Below are positions 51,916 through 62,570 of a stretch of DNA of 64,000 nucleotides, piece after piece. Numbering within the stretch: the stretch's first letter is position 1; each line of letters opens with the position of its first letter. Origin of the DNA: Psychrobacter sp. P11F6 (GTDB lineage Bacteria > Pseudomonadota > Gammaproteobacteria > Pseudomonadales > Moraxellaceae); assembly GCF_001435295.1 (NCBI RefSeq), contig NZ_CM003594.1, forward strand, positions 2,996,574-3,060,573. Direction: 5' to 3'. The position numbers were made by a program, and so were the translations under genes. A model generated the notes under the pieces. That model had not been told where the DNA came from, searched no databases, and saw only the letters and a list, made by a program, of their open reading frames with translations.

Positions 51916-53211
51916 TTACTGATAACGATAACGAGCTGAGCGCGCATGGGCTTCTAAGTCCTCACGTTGCGCTAAAATATCTGCGGTCTCAGCCAATGGC
52001 TTACTACCGGCTTCAGTACAATAAATAATAGAGGATTTCTTTTGGAAATCATAAACACCAAGCGGTGAAGAGAAACGCGCAGTGCCAGAGGTTGGCAACA
52101 CGTGATTGGGTCCTGCGCAGTAGTCACCAATCGCCTCAGGCGTGTGACGCCCCATGAAAATAGCACCTGCATGACGAATATCGTTGAGTAGCGCATCAGG
52201 ATGATCAACTGACAACTCTAAATGTTCTGGGGCAACCCGATTAATCACGGCCATACCTTCAACGCGGTCTTTGACTAAAATAAGTGCGCCACGATTTTTT
52301 AGGGAATCGCGGGCGATATCGGCTTTTGGCAACTCTGCCAGCGCTTTTTCAATTTCAGCCGCTACGTCTGCAAGCTGCTGTTCACTGGTCGTGACAAAGA
52401 TAGCTTGGGCAATGCGATCATGCTCAGCTTGTGACAATAAATCCATCGCCAACCAATCAGCACGGTCTTGCGCCTCGCCCTCTGCATATACCAATACTTC
52501 AGAGGGACCAGCGATCATATCAATCCCAACTTGACCAAATACCGCGCGCTTTGCCGCTGCAACATATTTATTACCAGGGCCAGTGATCTTATCCACCGCT
52601 GGAATCGTGTCGGTACCATATGCCAAGGCAGCAACCGCTTGCGCACCGCCTATGGTAAAGACACGGTCGACTTGTGCCAAATGTGCGGCGGCTAACACCA
52701 ATGGATTGAGCACGCCTTTTGGCGCTGGCACCACCATGATGACCTCTTTAACACCCGCCACTTTGGCAGGGATGGCATTCATCAATACCGAAGACGGATA
52801 AGAGGCCAAACCACCAGGGACATAGATGCCTACTCGATCAAGTGCGGTGACTTTTTGACCCAAGCAATTACCAAGCTCATCTTCATACTGCCAAGTCTCT
52901 TGTACTTGGCGCTCATGAAAGGTCTGCACACGCGTTGCTGCGGTGGTCAATGCGGATTTTACTGTATCATCAAGATTCGCAAACGCTTCAGCAAGCGCCT
53001 CTTTAGACAGCTCTAGCTCTTGCATCGTCGTCGCCGGATGCTGATCGAATTGCTGGGTTAACGCCAGTACGACGCGATCACCATCATGCCGAACTTGCGC
53101 GATGATATCATCAACGGTCTTAAGTAAATCGGCATCATTGACGGTTTCAAAGGCAAGTAACTCTGTCAACTGACTGTCAAAATCGACATCTTGGGTACTT
53201 AGTTGGCGCAT
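51916..53211 (-). CDS. hisD: Histidinol dehydrogenase
   Basis: A 431-residue zinc enzyme that oxidises histidinol to histidine in two NAD-dependent steps. YVPGGLASYPSSVLMNAIPA and KITGPGNKYVAAAKR are the nucleotide and substrate region. QAEHDRIAQ carries the zinc Gln/His pair, VAPEHLEL the catalytic Glu-His, and GPNHVLPTSGTARFSSPL the C-terminal signature. A strong hairpin separates it from hisG, so hisD-hisC may have their own promoter in the 289-base gap. Confidence 0.96.
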   Translation of the reverse strand: MRQLSTQDVDFDSQLTELLAFETVNDADLLKTVDDIIAQVRHDGDRVVLALTQQFDQHPATTMQELELSKEALAEAFANLDDTVKSALTTAATRVQTFHERQVQETWQYEDELGNCLGQKVTALDRVGIYVPGGLASYPSSVLMNAIPAKVAGVKEVIMVVPAPKGVLNPLVLAAAHLAQVDRVFTIGGAQAVAALAYGTDTIPAVDKITGPGNKYVAAAKRAVFGQVGIDMIAGPSEVLVYAEGEAQDRADWLAMDLLSQAEHDRIAQAIFVTTSEQQLADVAAEIEKALAELPKADIARDSLKNRGALILVKDRVEGMAVINRVAPEHLELSVDHPDALLNDIRHAGAIFMGRHTPEAIGDYCAGPNHVLPTSGTARFSSPLGVYDFQKKSSIIYCTEAGSKPLAETADILAQREDLEAHARSARYRYQ

Positions 53212-53375
53212 GACTTAATCCTATATCTGAGCATAAAAGACTGCTGAAAATTAGCGATGTAAAAATGAGGGGTATTGAGTATTAATAATAATTGTGATGG
53301 CTGATATACCAGTTTTTATATATTTAGTTTGTTCAGATTATACTAACCTCATACTTTCTGGCAAGCAAATACAAC

Positions 53376-53424
53376 AAAACCAGTTTAGCACGCTATATCT
53401 ATCTTATAGCGCTAAACTGGTTTA
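53376..53424 (-). terminator. Terminator/attenuator between hisG and hisD
   Basis: A perfect 13-bp stem (AAACCAGTTTAGC/GCTAAACTGGTTT) continued inward by GCTATA/TATAGC. On the minus strand it is followed by a T-rich tract (TTTTGTTGTATTT). It lies about 80 bases past the hisG stop and 165 before hisD. Confidence 0.7.
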
Positions 53425-53500
53425 AAAATTTGTATGACAATGCTTGAGATTACCAATGATTAGTATCGTTTGATAAAGCATTGATTCATTAGGAATTAAT

Positions 53501-54196
53501 TTATGAAGCGCTGGCAATGCTGTTTTTGAAGCTATCTAAAATCGGCTCAAGTAACGCAAATTTACGCTTGTAGCTCACTTGATTGACGATAAGGCGTGAG
53601 GACACATCGCAAATATGATCGCGTGCTTCAAGACCGTTGGCGCGCAACGTATTACCTGTATCAACCACATCGACGATCAAATCACCCAATCCGACCAACG
53701 GCGCAAGCTCCATAGAGCCATACAGTTTAATCACATCCACTTGCTGACCTTGGCTGGCAAAGTAAGCGCGGGCAACATTGACGTATTTGGTCGCAATACG
53801 TAGGCGACGATTGGGTAGCGGCGCATCTTTTACACCAGCTGTCATCAACTTACACTGAGCAATTTGCAAATCAAGCAATTCATAGACATGGTTGGCACCA
53901 TGTTCAAGCAACACATCTTTACCCGCCACCCCAAAGTCAGCCGCACCATGCTCAACGTAGGTTGGCACATCACTGGCACGCAAAATCAATACACGCACAT
54001 TGGGGTTTGAGGTTGGAAAAATAAGTTTGCGTGAGGCTTCAGGATCTTCTAATAACTCAACACCAGCTGCGCGTAGCAGTGGCATGGTCTCTTCTAGAAT
54101 ACGACCTTTTGATAAGGCCAGTGTTAAGCCTGAAAACTCATCATTTACTTCATTTAATAAACCATTATTTGGTAGGCTATTGCTTGCTTCAGTCAT
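53501..54196 (-). CDS. hisG: ATP phosphoribosyltransferase, short form
   Basis: A 231-residue catalytic subunit for the first histidine step, condensing ATP with [22 protein letters not shown] starts the catalytic fold, [16 protein letters not shown] follows, and the PRPP-binding segment is [16 protein letters not shown]. The C-terminal regulatory domain of long HisG is absent, so this is the HisG-S type that needs HisZ; no hisZ lies in this window. The start at 54196 (MTEASNS) is preferred. A GTG at 54226 extends the frame but overlaps a hairpin. It follows murA on the same strand. Confidence 0.92.
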   Translation of the reverse strand: MTEASNSLPNNGLLNEVNDEFSGLTLALSKGRILEETMPLLRAAGVELLEDPEASRKLIFPTSNPNVRVLILRASDVPTYVEHGAADFGVAGKDVLLEHGANHVYELLDLQIAQCKLMTAGVKDAPLPNRRLRIATKYVNVARAYFASQGQQVDVIKLYGSMELAPLVGLGDLIVDVVDTGNTLRANGLEARDHICDVSSRLIVNQVSYKRKFALLEPILDSFKNSIASAS

Positions 54197-54225
54197 AATG
54201 ACATCGTGTCCATGTGCAGTTAACA

Positions 54226-54241
54226 CCCCCGCTGAAGGGGG
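54226..54241. promoter_or_regulatory. GC-rich hairpin before hisG
   Basis: CCCCC and GGGGG arms close a 6-base loop; CTTTTAG follows on the plus strand only. On the minus strand it lies between murA and hisG, 30 bases before the chosen hisG start, and could act on readthrough or translation. Weak evidence. Confidence 0.35.
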
Positions 54242-54343
54242 CTTTTAGTGGTAGGTTACTAATAATGGTAGATTGCTAAGCTATTCATATCAATGCCAAT
54301 CGTGTCAATCATTGAGGTCATGGATTTGATAAGTAAATCGATA

Positions 54344-55624
<1,281 letters not shown>

Positions 55625-55717
55625 CTAACGATGAGTATTAAAATAGTGAAAATCAGACCAATCACACCCAGCCAATATAATAGCCAGTCTAATAAGCCCA
55701 ATCATATGTATAACGGT

Positions 55718-55969
55718 CTAGCCTTTGGATTGAACGTCCCATTCAGCAGGCGTCAGCGCTTGAATATTGAGCGCATGAATATCGCCACTGGCGATCTTAT
55801 CATTGACTAATGCATAAATCGCCTGCTGACGTTGCACGGCACGCTTACCTTCAAAGCTTGCATCAACCACGCGTACATCAAACTTATTACCTTGATTGGC
55901 AGCTTGAATAAAAGCGTCTGGGAAGTGAGTCTGTAAAAATGCAATCAAATCGTCAGCGTTCATGCTCAT
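55718..55969 (-). CDS. ibaG: BolA-family protein IbaG (YrbA-like)
   Basis: An 83-residue protein with the BolA fold. The helix LIAFLQTHFPDAFIQ, the strand FDVRVVDASFEGKRAVQRQQ and the helix AIYALVNDKIASGDIHALNIQALTP fit the short BolA/IbaG form. Proteins of this kind pair with monothiol glutaredoxins in iron-sulfur trafficking. The place directly upstream of murA matches ibaG in other gammaproteobacteria. The gap to murA is 105 bases. Confidence 0.88.
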   Translation of the reverse strand: MSMNADDLIAFLQTHFPDAFIQAANQGNKFDVRVVDASFEGKRAVQRQQAIYALVNDKIASGDIHALNIQALTPAEWDVQSKG

Positions 55970-56091
55970 AGAATATTCTGCCTTAAAGTGTCAGATAGGG
56001 TATAGATTTAAAGTGACGACATTATAACAAGAGTTTAAGCATCTTACAGTACTGTCTTACGCAACTGCACCTAACTTCTGATTGCCGTCCA

Positions 56092-57036
56092 TTATTTGAG
56101 CATTTTATCCAAGTACGTCAGTACTTGCGCGCGTACATCATTGACCCAACGTAGCGGCGGTGCCATCGCACCAATACTGATCGCATGACTGGCACCTTTT
56201 ATTTCACCGTTTTCTACGGTGACGCCCGCCTCTTGCAACGCTTTGGTCATTTTAATCGTATTGGTCGCGTACACTACTTTGTCTTTTTCGGCAGTCAACA
56301 ATAAATACGGGGGCTGCTCGCCTTTGATTTGACGGTCTGGCATGACGTCGTCTGGCGTAGCATCAGCAGCAAAGGCGGTGGCGCTATCAAATTTACGGAA
56401 GTCATAACTATAAGGACCCGCAATACCCACGACCGCGGTAATATCCTTTGGCTTAATACCATAAGGCGCTAAAAAATCTTCATTGGCGACCGCTGCAACC
56501 GCGTTAAATGCACCAGCAGAATGTCCAATTACCGCTAAGCGTTTAGGATCAGCATGTAGGCTCGGAGCATTATTGATACTCCAAGCAATCGCTTGCGCCG
56601 TATCTTTGACATAATCAGGGTACACATGCTCAGGCGCTTTACGATAATTAATTACGGCGGTGACATAACCTGCTTGCGCCAAACTCTGACCAACAAAGGC
56701 ATATTGTTCTTTATTACCACTCTCCCATGAGCCACCGTGGACAAACACCACCATCGGATAGCTATCATTAATCGCACCATCATTGATAGCGCTTTGAGCT
56801 TTCATCGCTTGTGCTAATGGCTTGGGATAATAAATATCCAAATCTTGATCGGGCTCATCACCATAGAGAATATTTTTGCTGACGCCAACGCCGCCACTAG
56901 CAGTAATGCCATTGACGATAGCCAGTGGCGATAGAGCTTGCGCATTCTGAGTGGCTAGGGCAACGCTACCCAGTGCTAAGGCGGCGACACCTGTGAATTT
57001 TAGAATGCCTACTTTGCTAGCAGTATTATTAGTCAT
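56092..57036 (-). CDS. Secreted alpha/beta hydrolase (esterase/lipase family)
   Basis: A 314-residue protein. A signal peptide (GILKFTGVAALALGSVALA, cleavage near AQA) precedes an alpha/beta hydrolase. The oxyanion motif is FVHGGSWESGNKEQYAF, the nucleophile Ser is in IGHSAGAFNA, and a conserved His lies in GASHAISIG near the C-terminus. DIYYPKP resembles arylesterase or feruloyl-esterase-like enzymes (BD-FAE type). The natural substrate is unknown. A longer start at 57099 has AGGGA upstream but would give a 30-residue Lys/Asn-rich lead before the signal peptide, so I prefer 57036. Confidence 0.75.
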   Translation of the reverse strand: MTNNTASKVGILKFTGVAALALGSVALATQNAQALSPLAIVNGITASGGVGVSKNILYGDEPDQDLDIYYPKPLAQAMKAQSAINDGAINDSYPMVVFVHGGSWESGNKEQYAFVGQSLAQAGYVTAVINYRKAPEHVYPDYVKDTAQAIAWSINNAPSLHADPKRLAVIGHSAGAFNAVAAVANEDFLAPYGIKPKDITAVVGIAGPYSYDFRKFDSATAFAADATPDDVMPDRQIKGEQPPYLLLTAEKDKVVYATNTIKMTKALQEAGVTVENGEIKGASHAISIGAMAPPLRWVNDVRAQVLTYLDKMLK

Positions 57037-57296
57037 GCTTTCATTATTTATTTTTTGACGGCTTTTATTATATTCTAAGCGCTTGTTTGCATCCTTCATT
57101 GCCAGTATCCCTATTATATTTATACATGGATCAAAATTAACAGCACTGCGACAGCCGTTTTATAAAATAAGCACTAATACTGTCTTATCTACTATTCGCT
57201 TTTTATATCTTACTGGCTGGCTCAGAAGTTCTCGTGTTTTTCCTGTTAACAGTGTTTAGGTTTCTTGTCATTAAACACGGTTTAAACTGACGGGGC

Positions 57297-57321
57297 AAAT
57301 AGCTTACGCTACAAGCTATTT
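57297..57321. terminator. Hairpin between the esterase gene and the BON lipoprotein gene
   Basis: A perfect 9-bp stem (AAATAGCTT/AAGCTATTT), 55 bases past the stop of the minus-strand BON gene. A T-run occurs only on the plus strand and eight bases away, so terminator function is doubtful. Confidence 0.3.
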
Positions 57322-57375
57322 AGCCACTGTTTTTTTGTTTTATTAATAAATAACAGCTGTATTTTAGAACACTTT

Positions 57376-58215
57376 TTACGGATCTTGATACAGGTCTATA
57401 TATGGGCTTGATGACGGTTGCTCAACGGTTGTGCCATCTTCGGTCACGACGATAGGAGTCGATGTGTCAACGGACGCTGGCGCTTCAGAATTATTAACGC
57501 TAGCAGCAGCTACCCCGTCCACAACGACTGGCGCTAAAGCAGGATTTACCAAGTTATTTTCAGACATAATATCGTCTTTACTTATCTTTACGCCCCTGTC
57601 ATCAACGACGGTCGTCAGCAGCACCAGCTCAGTCACACCAACGGTGCTATTGGCGATATCGATTAGGTGACTCTGCTGAGTCGGTGTCATACGTCCCATA
57701 ATATAAACCACACCATCATTGGTCACGGCTTTGATCTGTGAGGCTTTGACACCATCACTCGCGGCGACTTTTGCCAGCAGCTTTGAGGTGATATAGCCAT
57801 CATGAACTGTCGAGCTATAGCCTTTAGACGCGCTGACGTTTAGCTCATTATAGACATGACGCACATCTGGCATAGAGCTGACAACTTTTTCGACTTCCAC
57901 TTTGATGGCCTCAGTGGGTACCTCGCCTGTCAATAACACTTCACTATTAAAGCTATCAATACCCATACGACTGGTTTGCTGCAGGTCTTCTTTTAACCCA
58001 TAAACATTGATTTTGACGGTATGTTCGATACTGCGATCCAGTAATCGCTGCGGAATGGTACGCTCTGTCATCGGCACACCATACGTACCTTCTGTACTGT
58101 TGGTCAAATAATTGGTGGTACAGCCCGTAGTGACGATGCTGGTCATTAGCATGACGCCTATCGCGGTGCCGCGTGATGAGCCAAAAATAGCAGTGCGCAA
58201 ATGCATCCGTGTCAT
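57376..58215 (-). CDS. dolP: BON-domain outer-membrane lipoprotein (DolP-like)
   Basis: A 279-residue lipoprotein. The signal peptide ends in the lipobox TTGC (Cys about 32). Two BON domains follow: about residues 64-132 (IKVEVEKVVSSMPDVRHVYNEL) and 140-205 (GVKASQIKAVTNDGVVYIMG, then TVGVTELVLLTTVV). E. coli DolP (YraP) has the same two-BON layout, supports envelope integrity, and lies in the same yraN-rsmI neighbourhood. The Val/Ala/Ser-rich tail of about 65 residues is absent from the E. coli form (191 residues), and its function is unknown. Confidence 0.8.
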   Translation of the reverse strand: MTRMHLRTAIFGSSRGTAIGVMLMTSIVTTGCTTNYLTNSTEGTYGVPMTERTIPQRLLDRSIEHTVKINVYGLKEDLQQTSRMGIDSFNSEVLLTGEVPTEAIKVEVEKVVSSMPDVRHVYNELNVSASKGYSSTVHDGYITSKLLAKVAASDGVKASQIKAVTNDGVVYIMGRMTPTQQSHLIDIANSTVGVTELVLLTTVVDDRGVKISKDDIMSENNLVNPALAPVVVDGVAAASVNNSEAPASVDTSTPIVVTEDGTTVEQPSSSPYIDLYQDP

Positions 58216-58431
58216 GATTTACCTCTTAGAACATGAGTGTGACGATCGTATAAAGTCAATTGATTGAGCCAGTTTTAATCTAGTAACGTTTGTTTTGACA
58301 ATTGTTAATTCAGTTAATAACAACTTAGCTACTTTACTCAATTTTTACTATCAGCGGTTAGGTTTTTGGTAACGCTCACTAGATGATAAGTACTTACTAC
58401 CTTCTAGTTGGGTAGCTTTTGCATCCTAATA

Positions 58432-58917
58432 TCACGTATCTGCTATAAAAGCACCTCTGAGCCATTGTGGTTGATTTTCTATGTTTTGACCACTGGTCTT
58501 AATATGATTACCTACCGTATCATAAGCGATGACATCGAACCGGCAGTCATAATCCTCATACTCAGGATGCTGTTGCAAAAAATATTGCGCCGTTTTAATC
58601 ACTTTACGTTGTTTGCTTGCCGTCACGCTCAGTGCAGCACCACCAAAACCTGAACGCTGCCGTTGACGCACTTCGATGAATACCAGTGTCGACCATGCTG
58701 AACCCGTCTCCAGCATAATTAAATCCAGCTCACCCACTTTGGGCTGCTGCCAATTTTGGGCAATCAAAATCAATCCTTGCGATTGTAAAAACTCACACGC
58801 CTGCTGCTCGAACAGACTGCCTTGGCGCTGCTTTGGTGAAGTGAGGCTCAAAGGTTTATGACTGCACATAAGGTCGATAGGTCTGGTTAACATTTCAGAA
58901 TTATCATAGCACATCAT
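58432..58917 (-). CDS. yraN: UPF0102 family protein (YraN-like)
   Basis: A protein of up to 161 residues with the YraN/UPF0102 restriction-endonuclease-like fold. GSLFEQQACEFLQSQGLILIAQNW gives the first helix and strand, VGELDLIMLE the D of the nuclease-like core, FIEVRQRQ the E-x-K-like motif (ExR here), and CRFDVIAYD the last strand. The function is unknown in most bacteria. The start is uncertain: Met at 58917, 58893 and 58869 are possible, and none has a clear ribosome binding site. It is divergent from rsmI and followed by the BON lipoprotein gene; lpoA and diaA, present between these genes in E. coli, are missing here. Confidence 0.85.
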   Translation of the reverse strand: MMCYDNSEMLTRPIDLMCSHKPLSLTSPKQRQGSLFEQQACEFLQSQGLILIAQNWQQPKVGELDLIMLETGSAWSTLVFIEVRQRQRSGFGGAALSVTASKQRKVIKTAQYFLQQHPEYEDYDCRFDVIAYDTVGNHIKTSGQNIENQPQWLRGAFIADT

Positions 58918-59052
58918 GCTAAACTAGCCACTTTCGCGTGCAGATACTGGTATGGTGTTTTATGCTTTGCTTAAGTTCTATTTTTAACCAGTTTTGTCAG
59001 TCAACGCGCCACATTATATTTTAATTCCCGCTTTTAATACTCCGAGGTTTTC

Positions 59053-60021
59053 ATGTCCAGCCCTACCGCGATGCCAGCTTGTCTATATATCGTTGCCACG
59101 CCGATTGGCAATATGAGCGATATGACGCCGCATGCCATTGATGTTTTAAAGCAAGTCGCCATCATTGCCTGTGAAGACACCCGTACTTCAGGTAAGCTAT
59201 TGTCGCATTTTGGCATTGATACCAAAGGCAGTAAAGCCGACGACGAAAAAGAGTCAGAAGCTCCTAACACTAAAAATAATACCGATAATAACGTGACAGA
59301 CGCTGATACCGCGACCAAGCAAAAAGGTCATAACAAGCTTTGGGCATACCATGAGCACAATAGTGCCATTCAAACACCCAAAATTATCGAGATGATCGGG
59401 CAAGGTCATTCGGTTGCTTTGATTAGTGATGCCGGTACGCCACTCATCAGTGATCCAGGTTATCAACTGGTACAGGCCGCTCATGCCGCAGGCGTTAGAG
59501 TCTCTCCTATCATTGGTGCCTCTGCTGCCATTGCTGCACTGTCAGTCGCAGGATTGCCCTCAGACCGCTTTAGCTTTATTGGGTTTTTACCCGCCAAAAC
59601 CCACGGTCGCCAAAAGCAATTAGCAGCATTAAACTCACGTACCGAAACGCTGATATTTTATGAAGCACCGCACCGTATTATCGCCAGTTTAGAAGACATG
59701 GCGACTATATTTGGCGCAGATCGTGAAGTCACTTTTTGCCGTGAATTGACCAAAACTTTTGAGACTGTCCATAAAAGCACTCTTGGGGATTTGGTGGAAT
59801 TTGTCAAAGCTGATGACAATCAACAGCGCGGTGAGATAGTCGTGGTCGTCGCTGGCGTGAATGTGGCGCAGGATGCGGATGACATCAGTATTCATGATAA
59901 ATTATTGCAGCGCTTGCTTGAGGACTTATCGGTTAAAAAAGCCGCTGCATTGGGCGCTGATATCACTGGCGTCAAAAAGAATGCGCTATATCAGCGCTTA
60001 CTTGAGCTACAAGCTGAATAA
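59053..60021 (+). CDS. rsmI: 16S rRNA (cytidine-2'-O)-methyltransferase RsmI
   Basis: A 322-residue SAM-dependent enzyme that 2'-O-methylates C1402 of 16S rRNA. LYIVATPIGNMSDMT, CEDTRTSGKLLSHFG, HEHN, LISDAGTPLISDPGYQLV, LPSDRFSFIGFLP and FYEAPHRI are the family signature. Residues of about 58-94 form a polar insert rich in Asp, Asn, Thr and Lys between the two substrate motifs. The E. coli protein (286 residues) lacks it. CTCCGAGGTTTTC lies before the ATG. The divergent arrangement with yraN is conserved. Confidence 0.95.
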   Translation: MSSPTAMPACLYIVATPIGNMSDMTPHAIDVLKQVAIIACEDTRTSGKLLSHFGIDTKGSKADDEKESEAPNTKNNTDNNVTDADTATKQKGHNKLWAYHEHNSAIQTPKIIEMIGQGHSVALISDAGTPLISDPGYQLVQAAHAAGVRVSPIIGASAAIAALSVAGLPSDRFSFIGFLPAKTHGRQKQLAALNSRTETLIFYEAPHRIIASLEDMATIFGADREVTFCRELTKTFETVHKSTLGDLVEFVKADDNQQRGEIVVVVAGVNVAQDADDISIHDKLLQRLLEDLSVKKAAALGADITGVKKNALYQRLLELQAE

Positions 60022-60075
60022 TTTTTGGATATTAATATTACAGACAGTTATAAAACTATTGAGGAGAAGTGAGCA

Positions 60076-61095
60076 ATGTACAATGTAATGGCGATAGGCA
60101 ACGCATTGGTTGACCATGAATATGTATTGTCAGATGCGGCGCTAGAAGAGACTGATTTGACCAAAGGCAATATGACGCTGGCAGGTATCGACGAGCAACA
60201 GCAATTGTTGGCGTATTTTAAACTGGCAGAAATTGCACCATCAAAGCAGGCTGGTGGTGGCTCAGCGGCCAATACGATGTATACCTTTGCCAGTTTAGGC
60301 GGCAAGCCATTTTATGCCTGCCGCGTCGGTGACGATCAACAAGGCAAGTTTTACTTAAAAGACTTACATGAAGCAGGTGTTGCAACTTCAGAGAAATCTA
60401 TCCATGCAGGCGGAGTAACGGGTTCATGTGTGGTCGCAGTCACCGAAGATGGCGAGCGCACCATGCAAACTTATCTTGGTACTTCAAGCGAAATCACCGC
60501 AGAAAATGTCGATTTTGATGCGCTGACACAAGCTGACTGGCTATATATAGAAGGCTACTTAGCCATGACTGAGAGTATTCAGCCTGCCATGACTCAGTTG
60601 CGTCACCAAGCAGGGATTCATTCTGCAAAAATTGCCGTAAGTTTTGCTGATCCTGCCGTGGTGAAGTTTGCCAAAGACGGTTTACTCAATATGCTGGGCA
60701 ATAAAGTAGCAGTGATATTCTGTAATAGTGAGGAAGCCAAGCTCTTTACGGACAAAAAACAAGTCAAGGCAGCCGCACGCGCATTGCTTGAGTATTGCCA
60801 GACGGCAGTCGTCACTGATGGTGCCAATGGTGCAACGATCGCCCATAAAGCTGATGACACATCAGAGATTGAGATTTATGAAGTTGCTACACCAGTCGTT
60901 ACTAATGTCATTGATACCAACGGTGCCGGTGATAATTACGCAGGAGCATTTTTATACGCGTTGTCGCAGCACTATAGCTTGCCTGAATGTGGTCGTCTTG
61001 CCAGCGAAGTGGCGGCGCAGGTGATTCAACAGTTTGGACCACGATTAGCCTCACAAGATTATAGAGATATTGCAAAGCGTGTACTATCTGCTTAA
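60076..61095 (+). CDS. PfkB-family carbohydrate kinase, adenosine-kinase-like
   Basis: A 339-residue ribokinase-superfamily enzyme. AIGNALVDHEY opens it, and GGGSAANTMYTFASLGG binds the sugar (PfkB signature 1). TDGANGATI and NVIDTNGAGDNYAGAFLYAL form the C-terminal signature with the anion hole and catalytic Asp. The adenosine-kinase-like subgroup seems likely from GGSAANT and overall layout, but the substrate (adenosine, inosine or a sugar) cannot be fixed. TTGAGGAGAAG precedes the ATG. It follows rsmI by 54 bases with no terminator between, so the two may be co-transcribed. Confidence 0.85.
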   Translation: MYNVMAIGNALVDHEYVLSDAALEETDLTKGNMTLAGIDEQQQLLAYFKLAEIAPSKQAGGGSAANTMYTFASLGGKPFYACRVGDDQQGKFYLKDLHEAGVATSEKSIHAGGVTGSCVVAVTEDGERTMQTYLGTSSEITAENVDFDALTQADWLYIEGYLAMTESIQPAMTQLRHQAGIHSAKIAVSFADPAVVKFAKDGLLNMLGNKVAVIFCNSEEAKLFTDKKQVKAAARALLEYCQTAVVTDGANGATIAHKADDTSEIEIYEVATPVVTNVIDTNGAGDNYAGAFLYALSQHYSLPECGRLASEVAAQVIQQFGPRLASQDYRDIAKRVLSA

Positions 61096-61123
61096 CTTAT
61101 AAAAATCTGTCATTGCCGATAAT

Positions 61124-61157
61124 AAAAAAGCCCATATCGATTGATATGGGCTTTTTT
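61124..61157. terminator. Bidirectional terminator between the PfkB gene and metY
   Basis: A perfect stem (AAAAAAGCCCATATC/GATATGGGCTTTTTT) with a 4-base loop and T-runs on both strands. It serves the convergent genes ending at 61095 and 61221. Confidence 0.93.
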
Positions 61158-61220
61158 ATTATTAATCATGAGACAAGTTATTCAATTCACATTGCTCAGT
61201 TCAATAGAAAGCGTTTAATA

Positions 61221-62546
61221 CTAAGCCGAGGCTAATGCTTGCGCAAGATCCGCTTTGATATCTTCGATGTGCTCGATACCAATTGATAGACGTACCATAT
61301 CAGTGCTTACACCTGCATTTTCGAGCTCTTGCTCATTGAGCTGGCGATGCGTGGTCGTCGCTGGATGACAGGCTAGTGATTTGGCATCACCGATATTGAC
61401 CAAACGAGTAATCAATTGCAGCGCATCGATAAAGCGAGCGCCAGCTTCCAAACCACCTTTAACACCAAAGGTCAAAATAGCAGAAGGCGTGCCTTTCATA
61501 TATTTTTTGGCAAGCTCATGCTCAGGATGATCTGGCAAACCTGCATATTTCACCCAAGCAACTTTATCATGGTCACGTAGATATTCAGCAACGGCTTGGG
61601 CGTTTTGCACATGACGCTCCATACGTAGACTCAATGTCTCCATGCCCTGCAAAATACCAAAAGCATTGAGCGGGCTAAGTGCCGCGCCAGTATTACGCAG
61701 CGGTGCCACACGAGCACGAGCGATAAAGGCTGCTGCGCCCACGTCTTTGACAAAGTTCACACCGTGATAACTATGATCTGGCGTGTTCAATAACGGGAAA
61801 CGCTCAGGATAGTCGCCCCATGCGAATTTACCACTATCGACAATCGCCCCACCAATCGAGGTTCCCGTACCACTCATATACTTGGTCAACGAATGAATGA
61901 CAATATCCGCACCAAACTCAAAAGGACGGCATAGCGCAGGCGTTGCAACCGTACTATCAATCACGACTGGCACGCCATATTCGTGAGCGATATCACTCAG
62001 CGCTTGAATATCTACGATGTTACCCAATGGATTACCGATACTTTCAGCAAAGACCATCTTAGTCTTATCATCAATCAAATCACGAATCGCCTCAGGGTTT
62101 TTGTGGTCAAAGAAGCGGACTTCGATACCTTGACGCGGCAATGCGTGGGCAAATAAATTATAAGTACCACCATACAAGGTCGACACAGCAACGATATTAT
62201 CGCCCGCTTCACAGATGGTTTGAATCGCATAAGTGATGGCTGCCATGCCAGATGCTACTGCAAGGGCACCGATACCGCCTTCGAGCGCCGCGACACGTTC
62301 CTCCAACACGGCATTGGTCGGGTTCATAATACGGGTATAGATATTGCCTGCAACTTTTAGATCAAACAAATCAGCACCATGCTGAGTATTATCAAAAGCA
62401 TACGAGCTGGTGTGATAAATAGGCACTGCGACCGCTTTGGTCGTTGGCTCAACGCTATAACCAGCATGAATAGCTAAGGTCTCAAGACGTTGAGGAGTCG
62501 CTGATTTTTGGGCTGTTTGCTGGGCTGCTTGTTCATCACTCATCAT
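61221..62546 (-). CDS. metY: O-acetylhomoserine sulfhydrylase (aminocarboxypropyltransferase)
   Basis: A 441-residue PLP enzyme of the Cys/Met metabolism family that makes homocysteine from O-acetylhomoserine and sulfide. ETLAIHAGYSVEPTTKAVAVP is the family opening. YTRIMNPTN binds the cofactor phosphate of the neighbouring subunit, VASGMAAI follows, VVIDSTVATPALCRPFEFGADIV covers the PLP region, and SLTKYMSGTGTSIGG holds the Schiff-base Lys. A length of about 430 and the SIGGAIVDSG segment favour MetY over the shorter MetB/MetZ type. AAAGGAATAT lies before the ATG. Three 15-bp repeats lie upstream (62571-62615). Confidence 0.92.
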   Translation of the reverse strand: MMSDEQAAQQTAQKSATPQRLETLAIHAGYSVEPTTKAVAVPIYHTSSYAFDNTQHGADLFDLKVAGNIYTRIMNPTNAVLEERVAALEGGIGALAVASGMAAITYAIQTICEAGDNIVAVSTLYGGTYNLFAHALPRQGIEVRFFDHKNPEAIRDLIDDKTKMVFAESIGNPLGNIVDIQALSDIAHEYGVPVVIDSTVATPALCRPFEFGADIVIHSLTKYMSGTGTSIGGAIVDSGKFAWGDYPERFPLLNTPDHSYHGVNFVKDVGAAAFIARARVAPLRNTGAALSPLNAFGILQGMETLSLRMERHVQNAQAVAEYLRDHDKVAWVKYAGLPDHPEHELAKKYMKGTPSAILTFGVKGGLEAGARFIDALQLITRLVNIGDAKSLACHPATTTHRQLNEQELENAGVSTDMVRLSIGIEHIEDIKADLAQALASA

Positions 62547-62570
62547 ATATTCCTTTATTTCGATAAAAGT

